DNA of 64,000 nucleotides from a virus, in the IMG/VR virus record IMGVR_UViG_3300035180_002714, positions 94,426 through 158,425 of that record. The stretch is one strand, 5' to 3'. The translations under genes were made by a program, and so were the position numbers. Positions within the stretch are counted from its first letter, which is position 1; every line of letters begins with the position of its first letter. Under the pieces are notes generated by a model. That model ran no database searches. It saw nothing but the letters and a program-made list of their open reading frames with translations, and had not been told where the DNA came from. This document shows positions 57,201-64,000 of the stretch, piece after piece.

Positions 57201-57780
57201 CGACTTCGCGGAGTCCCGGCGGGAACAACTCGCGCGGCTCAAGACGACGTCGGAGAACGAGCAGATCTTCGAGACCATCCTGGGCTCGGCGATCCAAACG
57301 GCAACCGTCGGAACGCAGGACCAGATGTCCGGCATGACGACCATCCGCGTCATGCTTGGCGACTTGAACAAGCTGGACGACATCAACAAGACGAAGAAGG
57401 GCGTCTACCTCGACGTCAAGCAGGAGTGGTTGGTCGTGAACTGGGTCGAGGCCTCGCAGGGGCTTTTGGCGCAGACGCGGTACCGCACCGAGACGCCGAC
57501 GTTCCTCAAGCAGGTGTCGGAGCGTTCGCCGCATCACATCGGCAACGATGAAGTGAAGCGTGCGCGGGTGCTCGAGCGCCTCGTCGACGTGATGGGCCCC
57601 TGTCAACCCATCGACCTGATCTCCGTGTTCTCGATCAAGCACTTGCTGGACGCGACACGGGCCCGTTATGCCGAAGGAAACGCTAAGGCACCAGCCCCTG
57701 GCGATCCCGAGATCAAGGTGGACGAAGACAAGCCGCAGATCATCGGGAGCGGAACGGACGACGACGACATCATCGTGTAG
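54268..57780 (+). CDS. Primase-helicase (CHC2 zinc finger, TOPRIM, P-loop ATPase)
   Basis: 1170 residues from GTG 54268 with AAGGAG inside the preceding gene. Residues 52-76 form a CHC2 zinc finger (C52-P-F-H55, C73-F-G-C76) that binds template. A TOPRIM core follows: LSEGEFDAL near residue 316 and VPDRDGGGD near 368. The C-terminal half has Walker A NAEHESGKSK near 751 and an acidic Walker B LEEFEDYGGND near 805, the ATPase that would unwind or translocate. It is the largest plus-strand gene and stands just upstream of the DNA polymerase. The ATPase does not look like a DnaB-type helicase, so its exact class is open. Confidence 0.82.
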   Translation: MARKAKGDSKVAFTRLNRVWTDVQNSDWLSWLAEAQPEAAFHSSGPHIKGRCPFHSDGTASFIVTPFKGLARCFGCHKHFVNPIHLIAAVNNTSVSDALVFAKKRWGLSASIPKELFEKVQSHEVYQKNKTALMTFFSTLLFKALGSYAAGTLETDHLNWTKPTLDYLLARRLGESAPNELVAEKDQSDGTFDQFGVWVTLCSRELIGIFPRIVDVENHFGVTSEEYKFFRSYFGKYTEGQTYIGHLVFPYDDTPTSICRFKLREPAKPCVSQAWVEDSYEAEMDGFHGFYGLRYYRTYLSSEDHGMDGPDKGFVGHLSEGEFDALCSIAQQIRRQSDDFIALGLSGSGAQGVDRLLMMGISRAWIVPDRDGGGDKLVARLLDQTKTKALAFRVFTWPEEYVDWRDPTRPDVWIKDPDDAIREIGYPRWVRYITNEKMYESTDVWCYDQFSAEIAKSGTTDVSTISQAAKRWGLYLKDEHVCNAFCVAVAKDHNLDAVILRHDILVKNDNEEEFIKRLHTALLDRYHPVGIQNGEGRKRILSLWNKASRTTDTVVLNDERSAETLVSRQYGPIYDFIKDTVGDPPFIVGDDPEASQFNISMKSKKYREYLNFAFLMMAKGLPSMDHAPIKSQGIHMIESTETRMRSYLVNGRDVYCLTHDGANFTATPLDGPRHEGVIFDNSGAAWIETVVDAKDLTTPVDLVDLFVRVKDMIETGWAFRYQQLDCTFLAAYVMCLAMMNVFTRQTAVILNAEHESGKSKFTAGFVGGGSSSRINIVAHAITMQGYTAASIRQQRNNSSLTLCLEEFEDYGGNDAKSIAVRKVLELCRDLISETAVNWSIGTTTGESRTYHLRFPLVACAIRPLRDAASLSRFVQFELVKDASHKDPVLALAGKFGDHLISKTRHDMVVGLLPYMLRLRQHQAAIEQEYVTGNKLPAHASSRFREAMFPEMAMLKLLDELAKERGGSNPIPNYQTFAYDFAESRREQLARLKTTSENEQIFETILGSAIQTATVGTQDQMSGMTTIRVMLGDLNKLDDINKTKKGVYLDVKQEWLVVNWVEASQGLLAQTRYRTETPTFLKQVSERSPHHIGNDEVKRARVLERLVDVMGPCQPIDLISVFSIKHLLDATRARYAEGNAKAPAPGDPEIKVDEDKPQIIGSGTDDDDIIV

Positions 57781-57815
57781 GATATGTTTATGTCGCCAAC
57801 ATCGGAGGACTTGTA

Positions 57816-60773
57816 GTGGCTGCCAAGAAAGACAAGCCTCCGGCGATCTCCGTGGACGATCCGTCCCTGAGCCTGGAGGGTGAATCGAAACAGAAACCGT
57901 TCCCCTGCCGGGGCTGCGACCTGTTCGACAAGGCGTGTGTGAAGGGTCAGGGTTGGCGTGGCAGCGTGGACATCATGTTCGTGTCCGAGTCCCCGTCGTC
58001 CTGGTCCACCAACAACCAGCAGGTGTTCTACGGGCGCGGTGGACGCATCATCCGTACTCTCTGGAAGGAGTTGAAGGAGCTGGACAAGCGCACGGGCGGA
58101 AACCTGCGCATGGAGTTCCTGACCAAATGGGACACGTACGCCGTCAAGTGTCAGGTCGAAGACGGGCGTGACCAGAGCGCGACTGCGAGTGCCGCGACCA
58201 TCAAACGCTGCTCGGACTATCTCCGCCGTGAGTTGAAGGACCACAAGCCGAAGATCGTCGTGGCGTTCGGAGCGACCGCTCTCAAGGCTCTCGGGTATCG
58301 CGACAACGCGTTCATGGAATCGCGCGGGCGGCTTCTCAACATCGAAATCGACGGCGTTGCGTACAAGGTCCTTCCAACCTTTTCGACTAAGCACCTGGTC
58401 TCCAAGACGGGCCTTTACAACCTGTTCTACGCGGACGTTGTACGCGCCATCCGCATCGCGGGTGGTGTTGATGAAGCGGGGACCAACGCTACGATCGAGG
58501 AGATCACCAAGGACTATCGGATTCCGCAAACGGTTGCGGAGGTCAAAGAGGTCTGTGACACGATTATTGACCATGTAGTCACAGGTGCCAAGACCGCCGC
58601 GCAGTGTGCCATCGCGGTGGATACTGAGACCAACACCGTCAACCCGCATCGCAAGGATGCGAAGGTTCTGTGTGTCTCGTTCGCATGGGACACTGGGTGC
58701 GCGACTGCAATCCCATTGTTCCATCGGGAATCTCCGTGGAGTCCCGAAGAGCTTGAAGAGGTCATCGGACATGTCAAGCGCGTGCTCGAGTGTCCCAAGC
58801 CCAAGGTCTTCCACAACGCCAAGTTCGACCTCAAGTTCCTCGAGCTGCGACACGGCTGGCGCGTCAACAACGTCGCCTGGGACTCGATGCTTGGGGAGCA
58901 CTTGCTCCGCGAGGACATGACAGGCTCGTATGGCCTCAAGACGTTGGGGCGCAGCTACTTCCCGATGTTCAGCAACTACGCTGACAAGGTGCAGGAGTTG
59001 GCCGAACAGCTCACCCCGGAAGAGGAGGGGGTGCGCACGGTTCTCGTCAAGGCGCGCAAGGGCAAGCCGAAGAAGGGCATCGCGGGCATCGAAGACGGCC
59101 TGACGATGGAGATGAGCAAGAAGGAACTCGAGGCCTACTTGTTCGGGACCAAGAAGGACCGCAAGAAGCAGGTCTTCGATGAAGGCTACGAGCGCGTGGC
59201 CCTCGATACGCTGCTCATCTACGCCGCTGTCGACACGGACCTGACGCGCCGTCTTCTGCGTCATCAGTTCGTGCGTATGCAACAAGAAGGCTTCCAGCAG
59301 CACGCGCGTGCGCTCATGGCCTCGCACTGTGTTCCAGCGTCGCGTGTGCTTGGGAGCATGGAGTTCACGGGCTTCCGTGTCGACCGGCCGTACATCGAGA
59401 AGCTCGAGATCGACCTGAGCAAGATCGTCGATGAGAAGAAGAAGATCCTCGCCGAGATGTGGGATCCCGAAAAGGGGACCGAGTTCAATCCCAACTCGAC
59501 GGCAGACATCGCATACATCCTCTACAACAAGGGGGTGCCTCAGCCAGACGGCACACGTGTCGCCTACGACAACGACTGGCTCGAGCGAAACAAGAAGTCG
59601 AACAAGTACAAGACCGACAAGAAGATGCTCAAGGCGCTCGTCGAGCGCATGAAATGTCCGTTCTCCAAGACGCTGCTCGAGTATCGGTCGGCACACAAAG
59701 CGCTGACCGGGTTCGTCCACGACATCAAGATGTTGTCGGAGTACGACGGCTATCTGCACACCAGCTTCCACCTGCACGGCACATCGACGGGGCGACTGTC
59801 CTCCTCGAACGTCAACATGCAGAACCAGCCGAAGAAGCTGGCCGGCGTCAACATCAAGAAAATCTTCATCCCGGATGACCCCGAGGAAGAGCTGATCTTC
59901 AACGTGGACTGGAAAGGTGCGGAGATTCGCGTGTTCACGGCGTACGCGCCTGACCCGCAGTTGATCAAGGCGCTGAACGACGGGCTCGATGTCCACAGCT
60001 GGTTCACGCAGGAGATCTTCGGCATCCCGTACGAGGAGGTCGAGGCACAGAAGGACATTAGCGACGAGATGGGCAAGACACGCACGACCGTGAAGCGTGT
60101 CGTGTTCGGCATTCTCTATGGTGCGATGGCGAAGAAGATCGCCGAAACAGCCGGCATCTCGGAAGAGGCTGCGCAGAACGTCATCGACAAGCTGTTCAAC
60201 CGCTTCCCGTCCTTGCGCGACTACATGGACGAAGTGGTGTCGCAGATCCACTCGAAGGGCTTCGTCGAGACGTTGTTCGGACGCCGCCGTCGGTTCCCGC
60301 TTCAGACGGTCAACGGCTTCTTCCGGGGGCAGGCCGAACGTCGTGGCAAGAACATGAAGATCCAGTCGACGTCGTCGGATATCGTCGTGGCGCAGCTGAT
60401 CGAGATCTTCGAGAACATCGGCCAGCTGGGCGGCCGTTGCTGCATCACGGTGCACGACTCGATCGTCGGCACCATCAAGAAGAAGTACCTCCCCCAGGCG
60501 CAGGCATTCTTCGACTACTACTGCGTGGAGCGTGTCAGTCAGAAGTTCCCCTGGCTGCCCGTCGCGTTCGCACACGACGTGAGCGTCGGTCCGAGCTACG
60601 GCGAAACGATCGCCCTGTCCGACTACATCACCCGGAACCCTCAGAAGGTGATGACGCCCGACGAGGAGTTCCTGGTCGAACTGGACGAGGAATCCCTCAA
60701 CGATCTGCGTGAAGACGACGAGGAGCGCAAGGAGCGCGAGGCGATCGCCGAGATTGCAGAGGTCGCGTCGTGA
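57816..60773 (+). CDS. Family A DNA polymerase with N-terminal UDG-like Fe-S domain
   Basis: 985 residues from GTG 57816 with GGAGG. Residues 25-215 resemble family 4 uracil-DNA glycosylases: CRGC (Cys31, Cys34), then YAVKC (Cys112) and RC (Cys132), the four cluster ligands, with IVVAFGATALKALG as the core strand; the usual GEAPG loop reads SESPS. Residues 265-400 are a DEDD 3'-5' exonuclease (D269-T-E271, FHNAKFD338). The polymerase has motif A VDWKGAEIR (about 696), motif B KRVVFGILYGA (about 760) and motif C VHDS (about 879). This is the replicative polymerase. No 5'-3' exonuclease domain is present. Confidence 0.92.
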   Translation: MAAKKDKPPAISVDDPSLSLEGESKQKPFPCRGCDLFDKACVKGQGWRGSVDIMFVSESPSSWSTNNQQVFYGRGGRIIRTLWKELKELDKRTGGNLRMEFLTKWDTYAVKCQVEDGRDQSATASAATIKRCSDYLRRELKDHKPKIVVAFGATALKALGYRDNAFMESRGRLLNIEIDGVAYKVLPTFSTKHLVSKTGLYNLFYADVVRAIRIAGGVDEAGTNATIEEITKDYRIPQTVAEVKEVCDTIIDHVVTGAKTAAQCAIAVDTETNTVNPHRKDAKVLCVSFAWDTGCATAIPLFHRESPWSPEELEEVIGHVKRVLECPKPKVFHNAKFDLKFLELRHGWRVNNVAWDSMLGEHLLREDMTGSYGLKTLGRSYFPMFSNYADKVQELAEQLTPEEEGVRTVLVKARKGKPKKGIAGIEDGLTMEMSKKELEAYLFGTKKDRKKQVFDEGYERVALDTLLIYAAVDTDLTRRLLRHQFVRMQQEGFQQHARALMASHCVPASRVLGSMEFTGFRVDRPYIEKLEIDLSKIVDEKKKILAEMWDPEKGTEFNPNSTADIAYILYNKGVPQPDGTRVAYDNDWLERNKKSNKYKTDKKMLKALVERMKCPFSKTLLEYRSAHKALTGFVHDIKMLSEYDGYLHTSFHLHGTSTGRLSSSNVNMQNQPKKLAGVNIKKIFIPDDPEEELIFNVDWKGAEIRVFTAYAPDPQLIKALNDGLDVHSWFTQEIFGIPYEEVEAQKDISDEMGKTRTTVKRVVFGILYGAMAKKIAETAGISEEAAQNVIDKLFNRFPSLRDYMDEVVSQIHSKGFVETLFGRRRRFPLQTVNGFFRGQAERRGKNMKIQSTSSDIVVAQLIEIFENIGQLGGRCCITVHDSIVGTIKKKYLPQAQAFFDYYCVERVSQKFPWLPVAFAHDVSVGPSYGETIALSDYITRNPQKVMTPDEEFLVELDEESLNDLREDDEERKEREAIAEIAEVAS

Positions 60774-60937
60774 TGTGGCTCATCGCATTCCTGGTGGTGG
60801 TGCTCCTCCGGATCCCGCCTGGGGTGTGTCAGGTATCGATCGACCTGGAGGTCACGTGCGGCGGAGACGGCTGGACGTGTGGTCACGAAAAAGATCTCCA
60901 GGACCGTCTTCCGCGCGCCGTCGTGCTTGCTAAATAA
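60773..60937 (+). CDS. Mini-protein with signal-like N-terminus, 54 residues
   Basis: ATG 60773 overlaps the polymerase stop (TGATG); TAA at 60935-60937. Residues 2-12 are strongly hydrophobic (WLIAFLVVVLL); the rest contains Cys19, Cys29 and Cys36. It may be secreted or membrane-anchored. The overlap supports that it is real; the function is unknown. Confidence 0.55.
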   Translation: MWLIAFLVVVLLRIPPGVCQVSIDLEVTCGGDGWTCGHEKDLQDRLPRAVVLAK

Positions 60938-60950
60938 ACCTACCTTTCTG

Positions 60951-60958
60951 GTATAAGA
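60951..60958 (+). promoter_or_regulatory. Plus-strand promoter before the exonuclease gene
   Basis: TATAAG at 60952-60957 with an upstream TGG (extended -10) and a TTGCTA at 60927-60932 as a possible -35 (19-bp spacing). Predicted start near 60964, followed by GAGGA and the ATG at 60977. It differs from the minus-strand CCTATMATT elements. Confidence 0.5.
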
Positions 60959-60976
60959 TTTCGCAGAGGACCATCA

Positions 60977-61543
60977 ATGCCGCCACGCCCCGCCATGAAG
61001 GACTGCAACCTCTTCTTCTTCGACTGTGAGACCGGAGGGCTCAACCCCGCCGTCGCTGACATGGTCGAGGTGGCCTGTATCGTGACGGACCCGTCAGGAC
61101 AACATGTCCTGAACGAGTACTCCGCCAAGGTCATCCCGAAGAAGCCCGTCGACCCTGGGGCGGCACGCATCAACGGCTACACCACCGAGAAGTGGGCATC
61201 GGAGGCCATCGACCTCGACATCGCCATGGTGAAGATGTTGGGCTTGGGGCGCGACTCGGTGTTCGTCGCGCACAACACGCCGTTCGACTGGTCCTTCTTC
61301 GAGATGGCGATGGCGCAACGCAGCCAACGCTGGAACGGCGACTACCACAAGATCGACACGGTCGCGCTCGCGACGCCACTGCTCAAGGCAGGTCACGTTC
61401 CGAACCTCAAGCTCGTGACGCTGTCAGCGCACTTCGGCATCGAGCACGAAGCGCACCGCGCGATGGGAGACGCTCGCGCGTGTCGCGAGGTCTACCTGAA
61501 GCTGATGGAGATGTACGTCTCCGTGTTTCCGACCGTACACTGA
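60977..61543 (+). CDS. DEDDh 3'-5' exonuclease (DnaQ/RNase T type)
   Basis: 188 residues with a GAGGA ribosome-binding site. All four catalytic acids and the His are visible: FFFDCETGG (D and E), HNTPFDWSF (D), HRAMGDARAC (H and D). Length matches stand-alone proofreading-type exonucleases. It is the last gene of the replication block, directly before the tRNA genes. Roles in DNA repair or RNA trimming, including tRNA 3' ends, are both possible. Confidence 0.88.
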   Translation: MPPRPAMKDCNLFFFDCETGGLNPAVADMVEVACIVTDPSGQHVLNEYSAKVIPKKPVDPGAARINGYTTEKWASEAIDLDIAMVKMLGLGRDSVFVAHNTPFDWSFFEMAMAQRSQRWNGDYHKIDTVALATPLLKAGHVPNLKLVTLSAHFGIEHEAHRAMGDARACREVYLKLMEMYVSVFPTVH

Positions 61544-61550
61544 CGGCTTC

Positions 61551-61621
61551 TCGCGGATCGTTCAATGGCAGGACAACGGCCTTTGACGCCGTTTATGAAG
61601 GTTCGAGTCCTTCTCCGCGAA
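61551..61621 (+). tRNA. tRNA-Gln (anticodon TTG)
   Basis: All four arms fold: acceptor TCGCGGA/TCCGCGA (7 perfect pairs), D arm GTTC/GGAC, anticodon arm ACGGC/GCCGT with loop CTTTGAC, T arm GAAGG/CCTTC with loop TTCGAGT, discriminator A. CCA is not encoded. Confidence 0.93.
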
Positions 61622-61623
61622 CC

Positions 61624-61696
61624 GGGCTCGTAGCTCAGCTGGGAGAGCGCTAGCTTTGCAAGCTAGATGTCAGGGGTTCGATCCCCCTCGAGTCCA
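61624..61696 (+). tRNA. tRNA-Ala (anticodon TGC)
   Basis: Acceptor GGGCTCG/CGAGTCC, D arm GCTC/GAGC, anticodon arm CTAGC/GCTAG with loop TTTGCAA, T arm AGGGG/CCCCT with loop TTCGATC, discriminator A. It starts 2 nt after the tRNA-Gln, so the two are probably processed from one transcript. CCA is not encoded. Confidence 0.95.
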
Positions 61697-61699
61697 CCC

Positions 61700-63313
61700 T
61701 CACAAGAACTTGTAGTTCTGCGTCAGGATGATCCACGCGAACCAGCCGAACAGCTGTGCATGCAGGCAGTCATCGGGCATCGTCGGAGAGTGGCGCCACA
61801 CCTTGCGTCCTTGCATCGTGACTTCCTCGTAGACGTTGAGGATGTCGTTGATGGCAGGCTGGGCCTGTTTCAGCATCGGGTAGATCAGCTGCTTGTGCAG
61901 GAGCTGCCGTGCGAAGTTGTCGATCATCGTGGTGCGGTCGGCGTTGTAGACCATGCCGTTCGGGTTCCACTCGTAGGGCTTGGACAGCGCCATGTATCGA
62001 ATGGAGGTGACGCGGTGGTCGCCGAGCTTCGCGCGCAAGAACGAGTTGCCGATGGCGCCTTCGCCGGCGTCGCCCACCACCATCTGGACTGCCCAGGCGT
62101 TGCACAGCTCGACGATCTCCTCGACCCACCCGATCGCGTGGCCGTTGGGGAAGATCTTGTAGAAGAGCGTCTTGAGCCGTCCATCGGCTTGCTGGCCCCA
62201 GATGTGGAGCACCGTGCGCGACTTGAACATGCCCTCGCTGCCCTTGATCTCAGCGCCACCGCCAGACCAGTCGACGCCGGCAACCGTGCGCACGATGCCT
62301 TCCTTCGACAACGGCAGCGGCAGACGTGTCATCTCGTGCTTCTCATCACAGAGCGCCTCGAGGATCTCCTTGGTCAAGAGACGCACGCCTGTCGACGTGC
62401 TGACGCCGATGCACTCGTTCAGGAAGCGCGACTCGCCGTAGAGGGGCGAGTCCATCTTGTAGAGCAGCTTGTTCCAGCGTTCGATTGCGGCTTCGTACCC
62501 TGACGTTCCGGGCTGCCAGGACGCAGGTACGTTGACAGGCATGATGGCCTGCGAGATGTGAAAACCTTTGATGCCGGCCGCCTTGTCCTTGGACATGTCG
62601 ACCCACTGACCCTTACGCGGATCGAGGTACGTACCACAGCCAATACAGACAGGGCCCAGCTTGCCCAACCCCTTCACGCTATCGATGAACGTCCACTTGT
62701 TGCATGCTTTGCAGCGCATGCACCATTCGGTCTGTGATGACTGGGACCACAAGAATTCGATGGTGTTCTCCATCGTCTTGGGCGTTCCAGCGTAGGCCGA
62801 ATACTGATAGCTCGAGTTGGCCATACATTCCTCGATGACGGGAATGACCGACTCGTAGAGAATGTCTTGCACCTCGTCGAAATTGCAACGATCAGCGGAG
62901 TACCCGCGTGCGCGATCAGGGTCATCGAGCGCATACGTGAACGCCATCTCGGACCCGTTCCTGAACATTCGCAGGAGCACGTTGTCAATGGAGTTCGCGT
63001 TGACGAAACCCTTCCGAAGGTCTGGGCTGTAGGCGAGAATCTTGGCGACGCGGGTGTGCGAGAACTTACGAGTCTGTTCCTGCGTCGGCGAGACGTAGTA
63101 GGACTTGAAGTTCGGGGTCGCGACGGCCTCCGCGATCATGAAGGCGGCGAGCGTGGTCGACTTGGTGACCTGTCGTCCCGTCTTCAAGAGCAGGCGCGGG
63201 TACTTGCCATCGTACACCGCGCCAAACATCGGGTAGTCCTCGAGCGACAAAGGCTTGCCGTCGACGTAGAACATCCCCTGCGCGATGGTTGAACGATAAA
63301 CCTCTTCCGACAT
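61700..63313 (-). CDS. Terminase large subunit
   Basis: 537 residues. The N-terminal ATPase has Walker A GRQVTKST (46-53, the K-S-T core kept but without the usual second Gly) and Walker B CNFDEVQD. Between them and the nuclease is a four-Cys zinc motif (CMRCKACNKW and CIGCG). The C-terminal RNase H-like nuclease shows VAGVDWSGGG, VVGDAGEGAIG and a C-terminal acidic patch. This motor cuts and packages DNA. It lies alone on the minus strand, far from the portal, facing a divergent MoxR-like gene. No small terminase was recognised in the window. Confidence 0.88.
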   Translation of the reverse strand: MSEEVYRSTIAQGMFYVDGKPLSLEDYPMFGAVYDGKYPRLLLKTGRQVTKSTTLAAFMIAEAVATPNFKSYYVSPTQEQTRKFSHTRVAKILAYSPDLRKGFVNANSIDNVLLRMFRNGSEMAFTYALDDPDRARGYSADRCNFDEVQDILYESVIPVIEECMANSSYQYSAYAGTPKTMENTIEFLWSQSSQTEWCMRCKACNKWTFIDSVKGLGKLGPVCIGCGTYLDPRKGQWVDMSKDKAAGIKGFHISQAIMPVNVPASWQPGTSGYEAAIERWNKLLYKMDSPLYGESRFLNECIGVSTSTGVRLLTKEILEALCDEKHEMTRLPLPLSKEGIVRTVAGVDWSGGGAEIKGSEGMFKSRTVLHIWGQQADGRLKTLFYKIFPNGHAIGWVEEIVELCNAWAVQMVVGDAGEGAIGNSFLRAKLGDHRVTSIRYMALSKPYEWNPNGMVYNADRTTMIDNFARQLLHKQLIYPMLKQAQPAINDILNVYEEVTMQGRKVWRHSPTMPDDCLHAQLFGWFAWIILTQNYKFL

Positions 63314-63338
63314 ATCAACGGGAACCTAGGAGAATGAA

Positions 63339-64000
63339 ATGAGTACTGCTGACACCAAGGCTTCGATGGAAGAAACCTTCGCCTCCAAGCTCGGCGTCGA
63401 GATGGTCACACCTCGCGTGTTCGAGGAGTTGATCAATCTGAACGCCGGCACACGCACGGTGGTGTGTGCGATCGGTCCGTCGGGCATCGGTAAGACGGCC
63501 ATCCCGACGCAGGTTGCCAAGCGCCGGAACGGCGGCAAGGGCGTGCCCTACGTCGCGTTGCACATGCCGACCGCGACCCAGGAGGGCTTCTTCATCCCGA
63601 CCACGGCGAGCGACACGAAGCAGTACTTCGACCAGCGCGTGCCGCGTCTGTTCCAGCCCATCATCGAGTGGGCTGAGCAGATGGGCAAGAAGTTCAAGGG
63701 CAAGGTCCCCAAGGACATGTGCCCGATCCTCTCGATCGAGGAGCTGAATCGTGCCGTCGACAAGTCGGTGACACGTGCGGCCTTCGTGCTGATCGGCGAT
63801 CGCATGATCGGCGACATCAAGCTCCACGACTGCATCCAGATCGTGGTGACGATGAACCCGTCGGGCGGCGGCATGAACGTCAACGAGTTCGAGCGGGACC
63901 CGGCGATGCGTCGACGCCTGCAGTCCGTCGGCGTCGCCTACAACTACGGCGACTTCATGAAGTACGCGATGGACGCGAGCTTCCATGAGCACGTCATCGG
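63339..64000 (+). CDS. MoxR-like AAA+ ATPase, 3' end outside window
   Basis: ATG 63339 with AGGAG upstream; the frame is open to the right edge (about 220 codons). Walker A GPSGIGKT (46-53), Walker B PILSIEELNRA, sensor-1 VVTMNPSGGGMNVNEF and DPAMRRRLQSVGV match the MoxR subgroup. MoxR enzymes remodel partner proteins, often with a von Willebrand factor A-domain protein encoded next door, which would lie to the right of this window. In phages their role is not settled. Confidence 0.85.
   Translation, partial: MSTADTKASMEETFASKLGVEMVTPRVFEELINLNAGTRTVVCAIGPSGIGKTAIPTQVAKRRNGGKGVPYVALHMPTATQEGFFIPTTASDTKQYFDQRVPRLFQPIIEWAEQMGKKFKGKVPKDMCPILSIEELNRAVDKSVTRAAFVLIGDRMIGDIKLHDCIQIVVTMNPSGGGMNVNEFERDPAMRRRLQSVGVAYNYGDFMKYAMDASFHEHVI

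Noticed and set aside
57666-60575. A 969-codon open frame on the minus strand opposite the DNA polymerase
   Set aside because: Composition is Arg/Leu/Val/His-rich with no motif, and the plus strand has complete exonuclease and polymerase motifs. It is a shadow frame caused by high GC and third-position bias.

Overview
The window is part of a large tailed double-stranded DNA bacteriophage genome (Caudoviricetes, myovirus type). This rests on a contractile tail sheath, a likely tail tube, a spike with an OB-fold and beta-helix, a HK97-type capsid protein, a capsid maturation protease, a portal and a terminase. The DNA is GC-rich and very tightly packed: most genes overlap or touch (ATGA, GTGA and TGATG junctions). 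I cannot name the host or a close relative from sequence alone. No integrase, CRISPR array or insertion sequence was seen.

Layout. (1) 1-45.45 kb, all minus strand, is the virion and transcription module. In transcription order it holds: portal; a giant RNA polymerase chain (beta fused to the N-terminal half of beta-prime, interrupted by an intein); a free-standing LAGLIDADG endonuclease; a J-domain protein and small virion-cargo-like proteins; a separate C-terminal beta-prime chain; large virion proteins; the capsid maturation protease (second intein); a scaffold-like protein; small head proteins; a decoration protein; the major capsid protein followed by a hairpin terminator; connector and completion proteins; tail sheath and tube; small membrane proteins; spike and baseplate; a putative lysis cluster with a papain-like peptidase; and, at the left edge, a P-loop protein. 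(2) 45.49-61.54 kb, plus strand, is the replication and repair module: SNF2-type helicase, two Cas4/RecB-like Fe-S nucleases, a zinc-cluster ssDNA-binding-like protein, primase-helicase, a family A DNA polymerase with an N-terminal uracil-DNA-glycosylase-like domain, and a DEDDh exonuclease. It carries a sigma-70-family gene on the opposite strand and an AT-richer HNH endonuclease islet. (3) 61.55-64 kb: tRNA-Gln(TTG), tRNA-Ala(TGC), the large terminase (minus) and the start of a MoxR-like AAA+ gene (plus).

Two signals tie the minus-strand module together. First, a short peptide, roughly A-[Y/H]-x-x-G-x-x-x-A-[L/A]-x-x-[F/Y]-[G/K]-[V/I/L]-K, recurs in about fifteen otherwise unrelated proteins. 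It is usually the N-terminus, sometimes internal, and once the extreme C-terminus of a J-domain protein. I infer a capsid-targeting or processing tag for internal virion cargo. Second, a -10-like element CCTATMATT without a recognisable -35 box precedes eight minus-strand transcription units. In four of them it sits 5-6 nt before the start codon, implying leaderless mRNAs. The genome encodes both a multisubunit RNA polymerase and a sigma-70-like factor, so these elements may be promoters for the phage's own late transcription. A tail tape-measure gene was not found where one is expected.
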